Positions 36,591-48,404 are shown, counted from the first letter of the stretch. The stretch is DNA of 64,000 nucleotides from Lobosporangium transversale (GCF_002105155.1 NW_019029001.1:310001-374000), one strand, 5' to 3'. A program made the numbers and translations. The notes: generated from the sequence alone by a model not told the origin.

Positions 36591-37817
36591 ATGCCTATAA
36601 AACAAAAGCCAAGAGCTACTGAAAAAAAGACTGAGCTCAGCTACCAGCCGATCGTAGTCACTGCGCTTGATGGTTTCCTCCTCAGTGGCACACTCTTCTT
36701 CCCACAAGGGCCAATCGTCACTGCTCTTCCGCCTGATGCTGTCCCCGTCAATGACACTTCTGATTTCTCTAATGGGGCAATACGCAAACAAGCAATCGAT
36801 CAACTGACAAAAGTCGCTATCATTGGCTCTGCTACCGCCACCATTCAGGATTATTATTTTAAATTTGCACAGTATCTGTCCCAAGAGCTTGGAATGGTTG
36901 TCGTCACATACGACAACCGTGGCGTGGGCCGATCTATGCCCAATAATGAGCAGCTTGCTTTCCTAAAGGCCTCTGCCGAAAACGTTCCGCTCTCTCCCGG
37001 CAACTCGTCTTCCTCAGCCCCACCACTGCCACCCAAACCATCCAGCATGTCCACAGTTCCATCACAGGAGCCCAATAATGCATCATCCAAGGATAAAAAG
37101 AATATTAAGAGCCCATTGATCGGCTTTGAGGCTACGATCATCGACTGGGCACTCAAGGATTTGCCTGGAGTCTTCACATATGTGCTGGAGCACTTTCCAC
37201 ATAACCCAACTGTTTATGTGGGTCATTCCGTCGGGGCACATATCTTACCTGCTATTGACGCCTACTACACACGCAACGTCGAGCGATGTCTCTTCGTCAG
37301 TGCTACATCTGCTTATTGGCGGTATATGAATAGTCCCTTGTTCACTTATTGGTTCTTCTTCATTGCCTCACCCATCGTCAATGCACGATATGGATACTAT
37401 CCAGGAAAAACGTTATGGAACGCAATGGAGGATTTGCCCAAGGGATGTTTTGAAACTTGGTCGTATTGGGGATCGTTTAAGGATTACATGTTAGGTGGTA
37501 ACCCCGAGTGGAAGCCTAATTTTGAACTTTTCAAAGTGCCAACGTACTCAATCTATTTCTCGGATGACGACTTTTCGTCAACCTCGGCGCCACGGATCGT
37601 AGAGACAATCCCAAATGCTTTGCGGAGATGTGTTGGCCTCAATCCGGTAGAGGATTTAAACATGAAGAAGGTTGGACACATGGGTTTCTTTTTCAATTCA
37701 TGCAAGGAAAAATTGTGGAAGACAGTTGTACACTCGTGGCTAGTTGAGGGACACGCGTTAGATCGTGATACGATCAAAGAGCAGGTTAGACTTCAGAGTA
37801 GTCATGCTCGACTTTAA
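36591..37817 (+). CDS. Alpha/beta hydrolase, COG4757 type
   Basis: Single exon, 408 residues, ATG in a good context after a CT-rich leader. The fold signature includes NSA-like strand IGSATATIQDYYFKFAQYL, the oxyanion-side motif YDNRGVGRSMP, and the nucleophile elbow GHSVG at 211-215 (Ser213). Downstream come the YGYYPGKTLW and EDLPKGCFETW motifs typical of the COG4757 predicted hydrolase group, an Asp-rich segment SDDDF, and the catalytic His at H363 in GHMGFFF. A Ser/Pro-rich insert (residues about 135-170) separates the cap from the core. Substrate is unknown; an esterase, lipase or peptidase-like activity is possible. It is 173 bp upstream of rap1 in the same orientation. Confidence 0.85.
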   Translation: MPIKQKPRATEKKTELSYQPIVVTALDGFLLSGTLFFPQGPIVTALPPDAVPVNDTSDFSNGAIRKQAIDQLTKVAIIGSATATIQDYYFKFAQYLSQELGMVVVTYDNRGVGRSMPNNEQLAFLKASAENVPLSPGNSSSSAPPLPPKPSSMSTVPSQEPNNASSKDKKNIKSPLIGFEATIIDWALKDLPGVFTYVLEHFPHNPTVYVGHSVGAHILPAIDAYYTRNVERCLFVSATSAYWRYMNSPLFTYWFFFIASPIVNARYGYYPGKTLWNAMEDLPKGCFETWSYWGSFKDYMLGGNPEWKPNFELFKVPTYSIYFSDDDFSSTSAPRIVETIPNALRRCVGLNPVEDLNMKKVGHMGFFFNSCKEKLWKTVVHSWLVEGHALDRDTIKEQVRLQSSHARL

Positions 37818-37990
37818 ATATAAGATTCTTCAAACCTCACTCCATGTGATACACGCCTCCTACAATTGCGCCAGATGCATGAAGCACACTTGTCCCATTC
37901 GACACCTGAAGAAATTTGTGAGAGCCTCTGTCATTAACAAATAAACTACAGTTCTCAACAAATTCTTTCACGAAACAGGGTTTTGTCATC

Positions 37991-40900
37991 ATGCCTGACA
38001 TACGTCGAAGCCGAACATTCATTGAGCAAGATCAACAGAGTGCCCATCAGCTCTTTGTGGATGCTCAAGGACAACCATTACAAATATGCATCTCTCGCTC
38101 TGTTCAGAACAGCTCGGATCTTGAGAACTTAATTAGAGTAAATGGCGGGACCAAACTTTGACTTATCAATCTTCCTACTTGGAAGTGAAGCATTTTTTTT
38201 TTCTTTCTTTCTATTTTTTTTTTTTTTTTTTTATTGACTAACATAGATATCTTACCATCTTTATTTTTCTGTGTGGGTTTAATTTTACTACTATCTCATT
38301 ATCACTTACTTTAATCGTCAATCGCAGCAAAATGGTGGCACCATCACTCAGAATGAACGGACAGCGTTCATTTGCTTGGCAGATCCAGGACGGAAATATG
38401 CTCAGGCAATGCACTCGACAGACTGGATTAGGGATTGCATTCAGAAACAGACTCTTGTCAATCACAATTCGCCAGAGTATCAACTTCAACTCGCCAATAG
38501 GACCGCAAAGTCTTATTATTCATTAGAGGATGATAATTTATTACGCCAATACATCAAAGAAAAAGCGAAAGAAAATGCAAAGCTGAAAGGAAATTGCATT
38601 TACCAAGACTTTGCTGAAGCGGTATGTTTCCCACTTTGTACTCAAAAAAAGCTTGATTGACGACAATCAAAGGCGATTTTATTTTTTTATTTTTTTTGTC
38701 TAACAGTCTGAACAACCTTTGACTTGACTTTTATGGATATTGCTTATATAGCACAAACAGCATTCATGGCAGTCATGGCGGGATAGGGCTGTGAGAGTTT
38801 TGAAACTGACGGATCCACCATCTCCATATGAGTTCAGCAAAACCAAGCAAAAGGGACCGTTAAAAATGATAGAGCAAAAGGAAGTCCAAACGAAAAGGCC
38901 AGACAATCTTTTAGAATTATTATCACCATCATTAAGACCTCAGTTATCGATCTCTAGTGGTCAATCAAACCAGCAAATGAGCATGGATGAAAAGGGGTTT
39001 AACAATGTATCATCCAAAATTGCACAAAAAATGGAATCGGCATTATCACAAAATCCCGTCATTATTGATCATGAATCCAACGGCAAAGACACTTTGCAAT
39101 ATCAGACACAGCATTTCTCTAGTCAAAACACTGCTCCCTTGTTCAACATTCTAGAATTGAGCGACATTGAATCGGATGAGGAAGAAGATAATTTCCATCG
39201 ACAGAATATGTCGGCCATCGCCCGTAGTCGCGAGAATCGTGATACATCACAAAAAGCGCCTTTACTAAGCGAATTCAAAATAAGCTCGACATACAATATT
39301 GATAGCTTAACCTGCATCAATCCTCCAAGTAAGGAACCAACACAACACAGAAAAGAGGTCACGCCGGAGAAACTAACTCCATCAATTACGAATAAGTATT
39401 CTTCGCTTTCGCCTGTCAAACTGAAACAGAATGACACCATTGAACCACAAGACTCGCGAATAAGTTTGAGAACATCACTATCTCCTATGGATCGTATAGA
39501 TTTCAAACCTGTAACAGGGGAAACCGATCAGGCAACTCCTGCTGTCGCAATGAAAATGTCTAAGCTAAAACAAACTAGCTCATTATCACAATCATCACAG
39601 TCCTCACAATCATCACCAAGTGAGGCACTCTCGAGTACTATGAAAGAAACCACAAGCCCACTATTAAAATCTTCAGAGCCTCCAATGATAGAGATGGTCC
39701 TGACTACTGAAGGACAAGCATTGAGAAGTCCTTTTCCGCCATCAATGACGCCAATCAGATGGGTAAACGATCCTCAGGAAGAACTAGCCATAACTGCTAA
39801 TACCTTATCCATATCACCAATTACTCAGGACTTAATCAAGCCAAATGGGCATCAATATACTACAGATTTTGTCGGGTCAGAACTGTTAACACCAATGGCG
39901 ACAGAATCATTAAATTTGGATTTACTTGACAAGGATGATGTCGTTGTTGCTAGACGCATCGTTCAAGCGATTAAAAGAACCGATAAGATAATTAGACCCT
40001 TCTTTCCTCCTCGACAGAGCTCCTATTCGTGCAAGGACAAAGCCAATATAGATCTGAAGTCGACTCAAGATGATGGAAGTCCTTTTTCTGGGTTTGATCT
40101 TCCGGCAAAGTTGATTACAGCATCTTTAAAACCACATCCGCATCCACCGCGCCGATTTCAATATACACGAGGATGGGATACGCAAACTTCTCAAGAAGAA
40201 CCAGCGCCTTTAGCGCAAGCGAGGGAGGCACACCAGTCATTAGCACAAGCCGTGGAAGATAAAGGAATATCGACAATAACAAAATCAGACACTGTGACAT
40301 TTATTGGTGACCAACTGGATGATTTGGTTTTATCAGACGATGATAAGCAAATTGAGGCCATGATTCCACGAGTAAAGGGCAAAGAGTGCACAGCTAATGG
40401 TTCTTTTATAAATATTATGATACCCAGTGCACTGACAGAGAAAGAGGAGACAATAATGCAGGACAAAAAAATTAGTGTACTAGAGCATGACTTCGGAAGC
40501 AACCAGACTGTAGGAGTGAAAACATCAGGAGCAGTCTCCCAAGGCACGAATGAATCGGATTTACCAGCGACGGACAACCTAAGTTTTGATGATGGCGTAG
40601 AGCTGGGCGATAAAAACCACTTCAACGACGTTATTAGCTCGATTAATGATCAAGAAGCTAGTACAGAGCTTATCCAGCTACGTCCAGTAGCTGAGAATAA
40701 GACTCAATCATCATCAAAGCAAATGCAAGGAGACGAAAAGGATGACGTTGAAGAGGCTTTAATAAGGCGAAGAAAATTCGTGCAAAAACTTGAGCATATA
40801 CAAGGGATTATATCGAGTGTTTCTGAGAACCAAACTACAACGACTGTCTTGAGCAAAAATAGTTTTGTTAAAGAATCACAAGTAGAGCATGGCCACCACG

Positions 40901-41813
40901 TAGAAACGCGACGTCTAAACGAGCCTACAAAAGTAGAGCAGCGAGTGAAGAAGCCAGGGCAGGTCACGCCATCAAAGCTTCAGCAACCAAAGAATGACTC
41001 AGTAGGGGAACAAGTGCAGGTTGGGGTCGCGGAGGGGCCGCAAAAGCCAATCGAGGAAAACATAGTTACACAGCAACTACATACAATGTCAACAGAGAAG
41101 GAGCCGCACAGCGGAGCTTCTTCCAGCGAAATTACAAAATGCTTATCTGAGGGTATTAAAGAGCATACATTAAAACGCGATGCTATTCAAGCATATTACA
41201 GTTTGGATGATGCAAGGAACAGGGACGATCCGGAAGCTGACGAGGATATCCTTTATCAGCGAAGTCAGTTGCTAATATACTTGCGGCATTTATACAAAGA
41301 TGAGATTCGAACCATGGTAATGTTCGAGCTGGTGCCCCAACTGAAGGCCATTGATATCTTGGATGCCTGTTCAGGCGATTTGGATCTTGCACGGACATTT
41401 GTAAACGATGGCATGACAGGCAAGTGAAATTGGCATATTTGTTGGTTAGCAAGAAACAAAAAAAAAAAAAAAAAAAAAAACAACTAAGCTTTAGTTCTCA
41501 AATACTCACACGATACCACTATACTATAGAAGAGATCCAGGATCGATTCTGGACAAGGTTAGACGACAGCAAGATCTTTTCCAAGAATAAGGAAGATGAA
41601 ATTGCATTGGTGAAGAGACACTCTTTGAGTGAAATCTTGCGAAGACTTCAATATCTGAAACGGACACGCAGTGAAGCGGAGCGGTTTTTAGTATCGTCAA
41701 ACGAAATACATGCGTCAGGGTTGTTGAAGCGGCGCGCACAATCTCCATCGTCACCACCATTAATAAGGGCTATTTCGACATCGAACACTAAACGGCAAAA
41801 ATCTCTAGCATAA
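37991..41813 (+). CDS. rap1: Rap1 telomere protein (BRCT-Myb-RCT)
   Basis: Four plus-strand exons: 37991-38137, 38328-38621, 38752-41419 (or 41423) and 41530 (or 41495)-41813, about 1,130 residues. The order is that of Rap1/TERF2IP: a BRCT domain (about 1-85, with NGGTIT and DWIRDCI), a Rap1-type Myb (about 109-165, YYSLEDDNLLRQYIKEKA to HSWQSWRDRAVRVLK), a very long acidic and Ser-rich linker of nearly 800 residues, and the RCT domain (about 950-1060: DILYQRSQLLIYLRHLY, AIDILDACSGDLDLARTF, then FWTRLDD and EILRRLQYLK). RCT normally binds shelterin or Sir partners; the protein acts at telomeres and in silencing. The last intron has two frame-consistent solutions, a GC donor (AG|GCAAGT) or a GT donor four bases later, with different acceptors. 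It converges tail to tail with the next gene, 91 bp apart. Confidence 0.9.
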
Positions 41814-41904
41814 AAACAACCAAATGGGCTTTTTTTTTTGTAGTTTCTATCAGTTGTCGCTGAACTCAACATAGTTCATGCGTCCTAATATTTCCCATTT
41901 TTAT

Positions 41905-43052
41905 TTATCCTGATTCAGAAAATGCCAGGTTAATATTTCCTTCAACTAAAGCTTCGTATGCTTCTTGGAAGCAACCTTTGATTAAGCGGACCAAATCACC
42001 ATTGCAACTTGCTGTCACATTGAATCCAACATCAAATGGGTCCATAATATGGAGAGTGATTCCATTAGCATTTTCCTTGGCTTTTGCGGTCGCGATACGA
42101 TTATGTTTGATAGTAGCCGAAGTTGCTGTAGAAGAAGGGGAAGAATAGACTCTGGAGCTTGAAGCTGTATGGCTTTGTAGCGTTGCTCCAATGTCACTGC
42201 TACTACTATTACCACTATTACCAGTACTAGTAACTGAAGTGGTTAGAGAAGTCTTAGAGAGCTGCCCTGGCCGCCACCGAAAAGCACCAATTCGAGGATT
42301 CACTTCCTTGAACTCATAGTCAAAAACATATCCAAAGAAACGGCAAAAATCGACCAATAACTCTGCTACGCTCTTGATATTCTTATCGCCAAACCCCTGA
42401 TAAAAATCATAATCTTGATCGAATGAACAGTCGATCCCTTGGACAATCTTTTCCTTGATAGGACGGTCATCTTTATCCATCTGCTGCCCTAACTGCCCTT
42501 GTTGTGTATCATTGTTCTTTTGATTTTTCGGTTGAAGCTGAAGTTTTGGTAAAAGTGGTGGATTTTCAGTCTGTAAAAAAGTTATTAACATGAGTGCTAA
42601 TGCATAGCTCCCCAGCGGCACAGAGTAATATTTATCCTGATGTACAGATCCAGTGAGGAAGTGACACTTCCCCACCAGATGCTTTAATGCGATCATTATA
42701 GGGACAAAGCGGGGTTCAATTTGCGTATATGTGTGAATAAGCTTTGAGCGTTGGATATCCAGAGGCTCATTCAAAGTAAGGTGACAAACAATCCCTGATT
42801 TCGGGTCTGTGAATGTAATAAAGGCGAAGGGGATATATCTTGAAATGGGCATCGCTGCCATTGCGGCCACTGTTCCTTCTGACCCTTGTACGGCCCTTCG
42901 CTCCTGGACGCTACTGCATGTTGAGATCGAGACACCTTCGTAATGAAAATGCCGTAACGCATCCGCAAGTGTTTCCATACTAATATGCTTGTTATTCCCC
43001 GTCAATGTCAAATCGAGATCACTCGATTGAGTGTAGAGTCCAGATGCAAACG

Positions 43053-43089
<37 letters not shown>

Positions 43090-44342
43090 ACATTTGTATA
43101 ATTGAAATTAAAGATATAATAAACGGTCTCTTTTTTCTTCGAGAAATTATATGATATCTGCAGTTAGACTCACCCTACGGCTGTGAGCGCAACAAAGCAG
43201 AAATCAAAGTACTCGCTTATCTCCATTTCAAGTGTCTTTATAAAATCCTTGATTTCCGTGGATGTTACAGATGTAATAGCTGAGGACTTGGCGACAAAAA
43301 AAAAAAAAAAGTGAGCTTTAGCCGCTTATTTTTTCTTTTCAAAAAAGAGGATATAACAAAATAACCATCGATAGCAGACCTTGTGTATCTTCCAAATAAA
43401 ATCGTTTGTAATCTCTAACCGGTGCACAGCTTCTTGTTCTTGTATCAACTCCTGCTGTCGATTCCATTCCTCCTGTTGTCTATGAGCTTCCTCCTGTAGT
43501 TTCTTAGCCTCTTCTTGTTCCCGTATTTTGGCTTTTCGAATCTTGTTCTGATTATAGTCCTTAGAATATTTCTGAATGCCTTCAAGGCCCCAGTCAAAGA
43601 ATATAGCTGGCCCCTTGGATCCATCCATCATCCACTCATCCCGCCGTAAATACCGAATCAAAGTTGCAATGTCATCTTGGTATATCTCTGGTATGTATGC
43701 ATACTCCCATAAAAACGTCTGAATATCTGCTTTGGACAACCCTGGAATCACAAGCGAGTATTCCTCATTCAGATCTGCATCTATGTCTGCATCTAATACA
43801 GATGATAATCTACATCCACTAAGGTGGTTCCATAGGTCCGCTGCCATAGTACTTCCTCCACGATATCCAGTGCGCTCTTCGAAAAATGGATCACCATCTG
43901 TTCTGGACCTAATACTAATATTGCTGGGGTTTCCAATACGATTGTGGATGTTATTATTTTTGCCAATATGGCTACTATGATCTAGTTTTTCCTGCTGTTT
44001 CCTTTCCTGTCTAGCAGAAGAAGATGCTGTGGAAGCAACTGATGGTGCTTCTTCGCGAAGCTCTACATTCCTTGGGAAAAGCTCGAAGACTCCACGATCC
44101 AGATTTTCGATATAATCTAGTAAACCCATGACGGTATGAAGTTGATTTCGAGTAATGAATTGATCGCAAGGAATGTCCATCAACGACCGATTACGTTTAT
44201 AGAAATCGACAACGAATAAAAAACTGTCTGCAAGATCCTCCACTGAGAGAATGTAGTTCTTATCAACTGACACTTGAGATGCATACTCAAAAAGGACACA
44301 GTCATATAGAATCCCGACAAAATGCCGTCGATTGACCTTCAT
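41905..44342 (-). CDS. Cid1/TUTase-like nucleotidyltransferase, third Asp replaced
   Basis: Three minus-strand exons (43380-44342, 43174-43286, 41905-43054) join in frame to 741 residues. A 320-residue N-terminal part of unknown fold ends in a Glu/Gln-rich coiled coil (EEAKKLQEEAHRQQEEWNRQ). The nucleotidyltransferase core begins with the palm motif GSFASGLYTQSSDLDL at 359-374, giving the first two metal-binding Asp (371, 373). The strand that normally carries the third Asp reads GIVCHLTLN, placing His at 450 where Cid1-like enzymes have CD[IL]. A PAP/25A-associated domain follows (LKHLVGK, then LLVDFCRFFGYVFDYE and WRPG). Family members add U or A tails to RNA; this one may be inactive or altered. 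Splice donors are GTCTGC and GTGAGT; the first is weak. Confidence 0.8.
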
Positions 44343-44609
44343 CCTTCTCTTTTGACTATAATTATTATACTGTTATCACTCTGTCTAATGTCCTTGTGTT
44401 GTGACAATAAGTGATAACCAAAAAAAAAAAAAAAAAAAAAACTTCAATAACACTTGATAATATTTTTTTTTGTCCCACCAGCAACTATTAAATAATGTAA
44501 ATGTACCTTTTTTAGTTCTGAATCTACAAAAATAATGTCATTCAGAAGAGATGAAATCAATGAGAATGAAGAAGGAATTTTTTTTTTAGGATATGACTGG
44601 GATCTACTT

Positions 44610-44940
44610 CTATAACTTCCTAAAAATATTAGATACGGTTTGAGCAGCTGCTGCAGTCTTGAAGTATGAGGGACATGCAACTCTGACATGCTCCCAGGCT
44701 TCATCCAATGCCTCAACAACATGTTGTGGCAAGGGACCTTTCTCTAAATCCCGCAAATTGTCCTTCAGGTGCTGCATTGAAGATGCACCAATAATAATAC
44801 CATCCTGTGGACCCAGATCGGAGTGATGCGACATCCAACGTAAAACAGTCTCAATCAAGGTCAGATTGTTATCCTTGGCTGTCTTTTCCACTTTCTTGAC
44901 AGCCTCAAAGAACAAGTTATTCCAGTAACGTTCACGATAA

Positions 44941-44983
<43 letters not shown>

Positions 44984-45119
44984 TTAGAAAAAATACAGAG
45001 CCATTTTGCTTTATTCCTAATCATGACACAATGTCTTACATTTTTCCGAATTCGGTCTACATGTGTAAGTAAAACCGACATGGTTAATCACCATTTTAAT
45101 CATTGAGCATCTAGTCACA

Positions 45120-45153
<34 letters not shown>

Positions 45154-46366
45154 CGTTAAAAAAAAAAAAAAAAAAAAAAAAAAAGCATACCTTCGTAGCA
45201 AAGCGCCCACTATCCTGAGCATCATTGCTATCAAAATTATATCTACCTGAAAGAAGGCCTCCAGCCTAAGAGAAAAAAAAAGAGATGTATCAGATGTCAT
45301 GAAGCGTAAAAGGAGGATATGCTTAGACAATGATTCATTCTTACGATAGGGTTATAAGCGTAGAATGCGATGTTGAGAGCCTTGGACAAGGGAAGAGTTC
45401 TCTGACAACATCTCTTGTGATCGCATTGTACTGAGAAAAAAAAAGGCACGTGTGTGAGAACATCCGAAAGTATCTTGAATATCGAAGAAAATACCTGGGA
45501 ATCATACCATTCCTTGATAAACGACTGGGAGAACATATCCATGCTGCTTACAAAGCTGATGGATCAATGTCACTTGCCACGCTGCAAAGTTGGACAATCC
45601 AAACTAATGAGAGCCGTTACAATTAAATTGTAAAAGAGAAAAATAAGTTATAATTTATGGCTGGTCTTTGGCCCATTGCCATCCATTACGAGCAAAAAAG
45701 AAGATTATCAATTACCCGTTCAAAAAGCCCTTCACGGTAGAGCTCATCCACAGCTTTGACAGTTTCCTCAAATGAAGTCGTATAGTCAGGCGCGTGCAAA
45801 TAAAAAATGTCAATTTTCTTGAGCTTCAACGCCATCAGTGACTCTTGAAGCGTCCTCCTCAGATGCTCTAAAGCATGCGCTTTGGGGACAGAGGGCCAGA
45901 CTTTGGTCGTAATTTTGAAAGGTTCTGTCGGCAATTGACCCAAAGCCTAAAAAAAAAAAAAAAAAACCCTATTTATGTGTGGTCTTTTCTTCTCTTCTCT
46001 TTCTTATGTTCATGAAAAATGTTACAAAAGGGCTATCAGCTCAAAAGTCTCTTACAATCTCAGTGTCACCTCCACAATAAAGCCTGGCGGTATCAAGTTC
46101 TACATGACCGTGAGCATAGAACTCATCCAAATAGGCTTTGATGTTCTCACTACCACGCACACGAACGGTCGTAGCAGCCGCATCAGATCCCTCTAATCCG
46201 AAGGTCATGGTGCTAAGGAGAAAGGGTGTAGAAAGCTTGAGTGAGGGCCTTGCTTTACTCCATTTACTATGACATCTCCATTAAAGTGTGTTCAAAGCAA
46301 ATCGTAGAAACAGATCAATTGTAATCTTACCCGAGGATAATGCGTGGTGTATCAACTCCAGACACA
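44610..46366 (-). pseudogene. AKR7-like aldo-keto reductase with frameshift and no start
   Basis: Eight minus-strand exon pieces: 46331-46366, 46056-46212, 45716-45946, 45508-45603, 45345-45430, 45191-45265, 45040-45056 and 44610-44940. They cover the whole aldo-keto reductase barrel: PRIILGTMTFG, HVELDTARLY (catalytic D and Y), KIDIFYLHAPD, FGLSNFAAWQV, VVYQGM-YNAITR, AFYAYNP, AGGLLSGRYNF and DGIIIGASSMQHLKDNL. This is the aflatoxin-aldehyde-reductase (AKR7) group. Exon 45345-45430 is 86 nt between two phase-0 introns, one base short, so ELFPC and AFYAYNP are in different frames. A 17-nt microexon (45040-45056) restores the link to YRERYW. No in-frame ATG precedes SGVDTPR; TAA is immediately upstream. 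Either a recent pseudogene, or a sequencing error plus an unseen 5' exon. Confidence 0.7.
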
Positions 46367-47191
46367 CTTTATGTGTGTAATTGTAGCGGGGGAAATTAAG
46401 ATGAAGGCGAGAGAGAAATTGGATGTTAAAGAGTCAAAGAGTCAAAGAGCCATAGAGTCAAAGACTGTGTAAAAAAAAAAAAAAAAAAAAAAAATACCAA
46501 CTTTTAAATATTTGCGTCAAAACAGTAACCCAGTACCTGTTCCGCAGCAACAATCATTCCCCTGCTTGCATGAACATCAGCTTGCTCCCATAGACCCGTG
46601 CGCAGGACACCTAATTCTTTTCGTATATGTGTGACCAATTTAATATTGAAAAAAGATATTTACATGGCCTCATGTATACCTTTATTCACACTAATAAATC
46701 TTTTTATTTGCACAAGCAATTATTATTTCACTCTTTTCAAGTAATAATTAGTGAGCTTTCTCTCAATAAAAACGTCAATAAACGGGAAGCATTGAGATCG
46801 CATAAACAGGTTGATGCGTTTCTAACCGTTGCTGTCACTGGATGTCACGATCAAAAAGGTACATTGACCTACAGCGGTGAGCCTTTTTTTGTTGAATGTC
46901 AACAATACAGGAGCTCCTGTGCTTCTCATCAACACAGGATTGTCCTCAGTGAAGGTATCAATGAACGGCACATTGTAAACTGTTGTTCCTTCTTCGAGCA
47001 CCAGGTACTTACTACATGCTGCTATATCCAATGTACAAAAGAGGATGCTGGATATAATAGTCCACTCAGCATTAATCGAGACTGCACCAAAAATTGTGAC
47101 AAAGTTGGCTTTAAGCATGAATGGCTCTGGGCGACAAATGGAGCTTGTTATCTTCGATTTAAAATATTTTTTTAAAGGATTTATTCAGGAT
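46367..47191. other. Upstream of the reductase, ambiguous ORFs
   Basis: Contains short direct repeats of AGAGTCAA (46430-46465) and an A-run (46468-46493). On the minus strand 46510-46640 reads ELGVLRTGLWEQADV followed by HASRGMIVAAEQ and a good GT donor; this could be a 5' exon of some gene, but its phase does not fit the reductase. A 182-codon plus ORF (46627-47175) and an antisense 98-codon frame (46822-47118) overlap. I cannot decide whether either is real. Confidence 0.3.
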
Positions 47192-48310
47192 CTATGGAGC
47201 AATACCTGCGCTCTTCATTTCAATGATCTTCCCTGCCTTGAGCTCATCATCGACTCTCTTTTTGAGGAAATCAAGCGCCTTCGGCGAGTACCTCTTGCAC
47301 CATCCTGTTTTCTTGTCCCTTGGAGCACACCTTCGAAGCGTGGTCACGCTCACCACATCGGAAACATTCCACCAATGGGCAGAACAACAAGATATGCCCT
47401 TCTTGATTACATTTGCGGCAAGTTCTACGCACCATGGGCATAGTCTGCTGGCTTCGAGCTTCGGTGGTCTGGAACACAAGGCTCGGCTTAAGCTCTACTC
47501 TAATATGCTTTGCTAACTCAGAGGAACCAAACACTCGCCTCGCTATAGCTGGGCTCATCCTCGAGGTGGTCTGGGCTACTCGTACCTCAGGTGTTCGCTC
47601 CTCAGCGGCGAGGGACTAGGCCCCAAACATGTTAGTCAATTCGTCCGCACTCAACTCATTGACCCTCTCTTTGTCGTTTTTGAAGTGCGCCAGGAAACCG
47701 GAGTAGTATGTCCTAGGTACTAAGGTCGATCCGAGAAGAACATTCGTCTCTACTGGTGCGGCATGTTTCGCGTTACTGCAAACGGTGGCATGACTCTCAG
47801 TAGTGTAAATGCCCAAGCGACTCCCTTCGACCAAGAGTATTACTGACTCAAAGGTTTCTTTCAAGGTCGCAGGCGCCTCCTTATTCTTGACTTTGAAGGG
47901 ATGATCCTGCCTCAAACCCTTGCAGAATCGGTAAGCCAGCAGACGCTCGGTAGTTGTTGGGATCTTATATGGTTGTCCTTCACAACCAGTCTCTAGCTCG
48001 AGGAGCTCCAAGGTAAGCTTCATTCTTTGGACATAATTAACTGTCGTCTCATCCTCCCCTTGCTTAATAGAATGAAGCTCCTCCAAGATAACGTCCTGGC
48101 TTCTTGGAGTAGAGGCTTCCATGATGACATCGTTAACAAACTGGCCCAGGTACCACTCGTCTTGTTTGTCATTTTCCAGCGCTTAATCCAGCGTTGGATC
48201 TTGCCTGTTGTCTGCCTCTCGACGAACATCAGCTTGTTGCTCAGAGTTTCCCCTTCGGTGACACCTCCGAAATCACTGATCCACGTCGCAGCGGCGAGAC
48301 CTTAAGCCTC
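47192..48310 (-). pseudogene. Decayed Ty3/gypsy gag and start of pol
   Basis: On the minus strand a gag-like capsid region (IQRWIKRWKMTNKTSG, then frame change, then ILEELHSIKQGEDETTVNYV and YRFCKGLRQDHPF) is followed by a stop at 47616. Then, in another frame, come two CCHC knuckles, CRKCNQEGHILLFC and CFRCGERDHASKVC, at about 47325-47420. Next, again in another frame, comes an RT-leading segment LDFLKKRVDDELKAGKIIEM ending near 47192. At least three frame changes and the loss of nearly all of pol show it is dead. Order and strand match the LTR at 48405-49058. Confidence 0.75.
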
Positions 48311-48404
48311 CTTCGACGGTCACATAGGGATCATGATGAGTAAGATTGATAGATTTGACGATATTGTAGCTGTCACCCCCTGCGTAGATCACCAGAAATA
48401 TTTT

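Noticed and set aside
47045-47516. Plus-strand ORFs over the decayed retroelement
   Set aside because: Antisense to the gag zinc knuckles and RT start, which are the recognisable coding frames.
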